Assembly: GCA_001939145.1 (NCBI GenBank)
Contig: LSRX01000137.1
Span: 791,052-855,051 of the forward strand
DNA: 64,000 nucleotides
Direction: 5' to 3'
Source of the DNA: Symbiodinium microadriaticum
Lineage: Eukaryota; Sar; Dinophyceae; Suessiales; Symbiodiniaceae
The first letter of the stretch is position 1, and every line of letters starts with the position of its first letter. A program made the translations under genes and the position numbers. The notes beneath the pieces are model-generated. The model searched no databases, was not told where the DNA came from, and was given only the letters and a program-made list of their open reading frames with translations. Below, piece after piece: positions 60,272 through 64,000 of the stretch.

Positions 60272-62233
60272 CCATCACCATCGCCATCATCAACGACATC
60301 ATCGGCAGCTCATGCATGCAACAACTGATCTATCAGGGAGCTAGCACAAGGTCTGCATGCATCTCCAAATGCTCCCAGTGGTCATGCGTCGTGGAAATAG
60401 CGAAAGCGCAGCGAGAATCATATGTGTATTCAGGACGGTGAACACCACACCCATGCATTGCTAGTGTTGGAATATGATAGTCAATGATCGTATCACCACT
60501 TGTACGCGTCATACCCGGGGTCAGCGCCGTGATGATGACTGCCGCCATGATCGTCATGTTAACTTTTTCGTTATTACCAGCATCGTCACGTCCACCCCAT
60601 CGAAACAGCAAGAGGACAAGCATCATCATCCGTTCTGACCACACAACTGCTATCGTCATTACATCGTCATCATCCTCATCATCATCATCATCATCATCAT
60701 CATCAGTTTCGTCGTCGTCGTCGTAGCCAGCGCCACCCACTGTCACAATACCTGTACGCATCAATAATTTGCCGGTCGAGGTTTGCTTGCTACTGCTAGT
60801 CATGTCCTGATTCTAATCGGGCCCAGGTGCGTTCGACGACAAAGCCCAAGGTGGGGAACTGCGCAGGCAGGGGTCAACGCATCCTTAACGCATCGAGCCC
60901 CGTTGAGCATGAATCGAGCCTGGCATGGGCCATAACTCAGCGGCTGCTGGCACAGCTCTGGGAACATGTTCTGGTACCTGGCTCTGTGAACAATACACTG
61001 CACATCACATCATGCACGTCCAACAAGACGCGCACCGTAGGCTCATCCAACGCCTGGCATCCATGGCGATTGCCAAAAACTCCACCGGGGATGCGCTGAG
61101 TCGAGGGCGTAAAGGCCGATCCCGCCCGCAGATCAAAATGCTGACGTGCCTGTCGCTCGCGGCCGAGCCATGCCGAGTCCAATGCCAATGCCACTGAGGC
61201 TAGCGGCTAGATGTTCACGAAGGCCTCGACTGCGTCTGCCAGCCGCTGATCCGGATCTCGCAACGTCTGGCAGGCACCTCAGCCACAAGCGGGACACGCT
61301 CCGCAGGCCGCGATCTGCAAAGGATGATGTAAGTGGCACACGAACGAGATCTTGCCTTGTCAGCGCCGAGAAAACTGCCCTGAAGACCTGTTGCCGGCTC
61401 GATGCACGGTGGCATGAAGACCGCATACGGCGACATCACGCCTGCAGCCGGCCGCCTGCTGCTCGCTGGCACGTCTCCAGCACCTATGTTGAGAGATGAG
61501 CCGCGCACACTCTTTAAGTCTCAAGAGACACGGGCCTCGAAAGCGATGGCCTCGCCCTCCCTGTCGCAGTCCAGCCACAGCACGAGCCACCTGGGACACT
61601 GGGGAGCTCCACAGAGGCCATTGCGACAGAGCCGAGGCATCTGCTGGCACTGCCGTGCCAGGTCGGTGAGCATGAGCTCTAGGTTCTTGTTGTCGGCGGG
61701 TGCTTTTCGCTGGACCGGCACCTGCCCACGGCGTCGCAACGCATGCATGCTGCAATTCTGTGCCTCTCAGCGGCTTGGTGCCTGGAAAAGGATGGAGGGA
61801 TTGTGTGCTTTCCACACACTGTATTCTGGTGGAAACCTTGACTTCACTGACTTCACTTTAGCAGCAAAGACGGAGAATAACAGAAAAGAAGATCTCTCAC
61901 GGGTCGGGCGGCTGCGTTTCAAGCAGATGTCCCCGCACCGCTGTGACGACCATGCGGCATTGCCTGGGATACTGAAAGGTGTTTCCTTGTCACATCCGAG
62001 CGTTTGGAAAGAGTTCGGAGGCCCAGATGCGTCTGACGTAGTGTGAAGGGAAACTCGGTGACCGGGATTCCATGACTGTTCCGACCTGCTCAGCAAGTGA
62101 TGAGAATACGACCGAGCCACGCAGAAGCACACGGAAGGAACATTGCATCATCGAGCCACGGGAAACTCCGCCGCCACCGAGTTGGCTGGTAATCTCTCGG
62201 GCCACAGAAGGCTTCTCGGCAACGTTGAGGACC
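56453..62233 (-). CDS. TOP3A: DNA topoisomerase III, alpha type
   Basis: This type IA topoisomerase cuts one strand by a 5'-phosphotyrosine link. In eukaryotes it works with a RecQ helicase and RMI proteins to dissolve double Holliday junctions. Exons placed in coding order: 62233 to about 62160 (VLNVAEKPSVAREI, Toprim start), about 62084-62040, 61963-61916 (RMVVTAVRGHLLE), 61836-61782, 61721-61645, 61590-61536 (LWLDCDREGEAIAFE, metal-binding DxD), 61387-61342, 61277-61225 (DPDQRLADAVE), 61149 to about 61100, 60977-60920, 60858-60831 (FPTLGFVVE), 59946-59885, 59781-59683 (VRFNWRRGRLFDRLAVL), 58669-58590, 58507 to about 58467, 58413-58370, 58320-58244 (YISYPRTETDRF, catalytic Tyr), 58183-58152, 58070-58025, 57693-57663 (HAHPPIHPV), 57596-57540, 57462-56453. 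The last exon holds GTDATMHDHI, an Arg/Gly-rich stretch and Cys pairs (CPNGAC, CPIC) of a zinc-binding tail. IGTDAT and YISYPRTETD favour TOP3A over TOP3B. Start codon is upstream of 62233. Donors: 14 GC, 2 GT, 1 GA. Confidence 0.94.
58767..58922. repeat. (CTA)n array at the left edge of the gap
   Basis: (CTA)n, then (CTC)n, (CTG)n and a long pure (CTA)n run continue up to the N block. It lies in the TOP3A intron between the exons at 59683 and 58669. Confidence 0.95.
58923..59518. other. Assembly gap (596 N)
   Basis: A run of 596 N, bounded by (CTA)n on the left and (TGG)n on the right. It falls entirely inside a TOP3A intron, so no known coding sequence is lost: the exon before it ends ELVVEE and the exon after resumes with the matching part of the family. 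Open frames drawn across the Ns are meaningless. Confidence 0.97.
59519..59572. repeat. (TGG)n array at the right edge of the gap
   Basis: (GGT)n with one (CGG) interruption. Its unit differs from the (CTA)n on the other side of the gap, so the hidden sequence must switch unit at least once. Confidence 0.93.
60130..60302. repeat. (ATC)n block present as two near-identical copies
   Basis: A unit of about 84 bp containing CATCATCGTCATCATCATAA, a pure (ATC)n run, CACCATCACCATCGCCATCA and TCAACGA occurs twice in tandem. It lies in the TOP3A intron between exons 60831 and 59946. Confidence 0.92.
60658..60724. repeat. (ATC)n / (TCG)n triplet repeat
   Basis: CATCGTCATCATCCTCATC leads into a pure (ATC)n run and then (GTC)n. 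It is in the same TOP3A intron as the block at 60.13-60.30 kb. Confidence 0.9.
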
Positions 62234-62253
62234 CTGTGTGGCAGACGTGTCAC

Positions 62254-64000
62254 TGCTATTCCAAGTCGCTACGGAAGCATGAATGTGCCGGCCTGATTCC
62301 ACCGGGAGCCATGGCTCAGCAAAGACGGCCATGGGAAAATGTAGCCTAGAAGTGCTCCAAACCCTGTGAGGTGGCAAGACGGGCAGGCTCGGCAAACAGG
62401 CACCAGCAGAGTCAAGGATGTTTAATGATGTTTATAATGTGTGGCCAATGCTGTTACGTAATGTTAGAGCTGGTTTGCTGCGTGGAATTGAGAAAGTCTC
62501 GGTGGACCGGAGCCTGAAGGCTAACCAGCAAGCAGCTCGGATCACAACCTCTTCGACACCCAAAGGATGCAGATTGGGCTCCGGCAGTTGCTGGAAGGTC
62601 TTATCTCGGCGGTACAGGCATAAGGCGCGTCACATCAGATCATCAGTCAAAAGCTTAACTAGAACGTTGCCTGCTGGCGAAAACCAGTGCTCTCCCGACC
62701 GTTTGTGCTATGCGTGCTGTTGACCACTGCAGTCCAGCAGCTGTCTATGTTGGCGAGGCGTTGCCGCCGTCTCCGCAACAAATCGACCTGAGTTCGCTGT
62801 AGGTGCGGAATATGCTGAGGGCTCCCTGTATATAATGAGTCACCCTAAGAATAGTATGACATTATGACCAATTACTTCGGTAACATCACCTCTTTGCTCC
62901 AGGCGTTGTAGCGCAACCTCTTTCGGGTGACCTTGGCCAGTCGAGGGACAGTACGTAGCTCCCTAGAGCCAGCCTGACTTCAGTTGACAGGCAAAGACTG
63001 CGGCATCGAGATTTTGCTGCTCCTCGTCTGTGAGGCCTCGGTGCATGATTAACCAGCAGCATATCGATGATCTTTCCCGGAAGTTAGCGACCTGAATTCT
63101 GAAAACTTCGGTGTCGGACATTCCACGTTTTTGGGAGACCTGGGGAGGTGGGAACAGCCACAAGCACTTGCTGTGGGGTGCTCCATCCGACTCTAGCCAC
63201 TCCGAGCAGCAGACTCTCCACCCTGCGTCTGGCCTCAACGAGGCTTGCGGATTTCGGAAGCATCAAACGGGGGCTCAGTTGGCCCAAAACGGGAGGCCTT
63301 TCCAGCGCTGAGCAGAAGCTCACTTCTCGCTCAAGGACCCCGACCCAGCATCTCCGCCACAGCGAGGCGCTGCTCCTGAGAAAGGGAGATTATGAAGAGA
63401 GCCTCCTATAACGAAACTCTCCCTGCTGCTTTCCAGGAGAGAGGCGCTCTCTCTCGGCACCTCCACCGCCAAAGATCGCTCACAGGCTCGCTTTGCGCCC
63501 TGGCATAGACCGCGGACCTCACAACAGGGCTTGGTCCAAGGAGACGCGGGATTGATGCCGCAGATCTATGCAGGGGCAGCTGCATGCAGCGGAGCAGGCT
63601 GAAAGGTGGGGCTCCTTGGTATCCGGCAACCAGAGGTCGAAGGACCAGGAGCAGCAGCAGGAGTCGTCGCTTCTGGTACCGAGCAGTAAAGCAGCACAGC
63701 AAGCAAAGGAATCTCACCCTTGCTATGACTGCACAGAGAAATTGTGCTAGCAATGGCAACCTAATATCACCGCAAAGGGGACTGAAGCAAACTGAGCGAC
63801 TCCAAGTTTGTGAAGAGCTCCGCCATCTCCAGTTCTTCCTTCCGGCTGCGAGAAGAAGATACTATAGCAGTATGGCCCTTCTGGGAATTGCCCTTCCAGT
63901 TGCGAACAGCTGTGGTGCAGATGCGGCTCTACTGATATCTACCTCGCCTCGATGCATTCCGCACGGCCAAGGGGGTATAAAGAAGGAGGAGGGTAAGGTG
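62254..64000. other. Presumed 5' flank of TOP3A; no gene recognised
   Basis: The first coding exon or start codon of TOP3A should be here, since the exon at 62233 begins at an acceptor (CACACAG|G). No ATG exon could be chosen. ORFs on both strands at 62.96-63.76 kb have no recognised domain. A TTTATAATG-like AT-rich stretch lies at 62418-62465. Confidence 0.45.

Noticed and set aside
1..64000. CRISPR arrays, rRNA, tRNA, insertion sequences, bacterial operon signals
   Set aside because: No regularly spaced palindromic repeats with unique spacers were seen, no cloverleaf or rRNA core was recognised, and the genes are intron-rich eukaryotic genes.

Overview
This window reads as nuclear DNA of a dinoflagellate, most likely a Symbiodiniaceae/Suessiales relative; the genus cannot be fixed from the sequence. 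Three things support this. (1) The recognisable genes are eukaryotic and cut into many tiny exons. At about 50 introns where I could place both ends by following conserved protein families, the 5' splice site is mostly GC (34), less often GT (12) and sometimes GA (5), and the 3' site is AG, nearly always followed by G. That mix is a known dinoflagellate hallmark. (2) Every gene I can identify is on the minus strand, as expected of dinoflagellate unidirectional gene blocks. (3) The DNA between genes is rich in simple repeats, including interstitial TTTAGGG-type (CCCTAAA) telomere-like motifs.

Layout, by increasing coordinate. 0.4-1.5 kb: pieces of a protein kinase (HGDLSCNNVLL catalytic loop, DFGLARV, TVTHMPP). 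1.5-31 kb: mostly intergenic or unassigned DNA with microsatellites, a roughly 1 kb trinucleotide mega-array (11.4-12.5 kb), telomere-like islands (21.0, 22.3, 25.0 kb) and a few coding-like ORFs of unknown function, one of which (15.1-16.3 kb) may carry a PH-like fold. 31.0-32.4 kb: a GH5 endoglucanase (cellulase) in at least nine exons. 32.4-39.6 kb: no recognisable gene. 39.6-49.3 kb: a SulP/SLC26 anion (sulfate) transporter with C-terminal STAS domain, in roughly 30 exons. 49.3-54 kb: repeats and a possible small tail-anchored protein. 54.0-54.5 kb: ankyrin-repeat exons. 55.9-56.46 kb: a cluster of GTTTAAAC-like palindromes. 56.45-62.23 kb: DNA topoisomerase III (TOP3A type), with about 20 short N-terminal exons, one 1 kb last exon and an assembly gap inside an intron. 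62.3-64 kb: presumed 5' flank of that gene.

The genes do not form a pathway. They are housekeeping or cell-wall functions (recombination-intermediate dissolution, anion transport, cellulose remodelling, signalling) that happen to share a strand. The most informative biology is the splice-site usage and the repeat landscape. Gene models were assembled by eye from homology; exon edges marked as placed satisfy reading-frame arithmetic but have not been checked against RNA.
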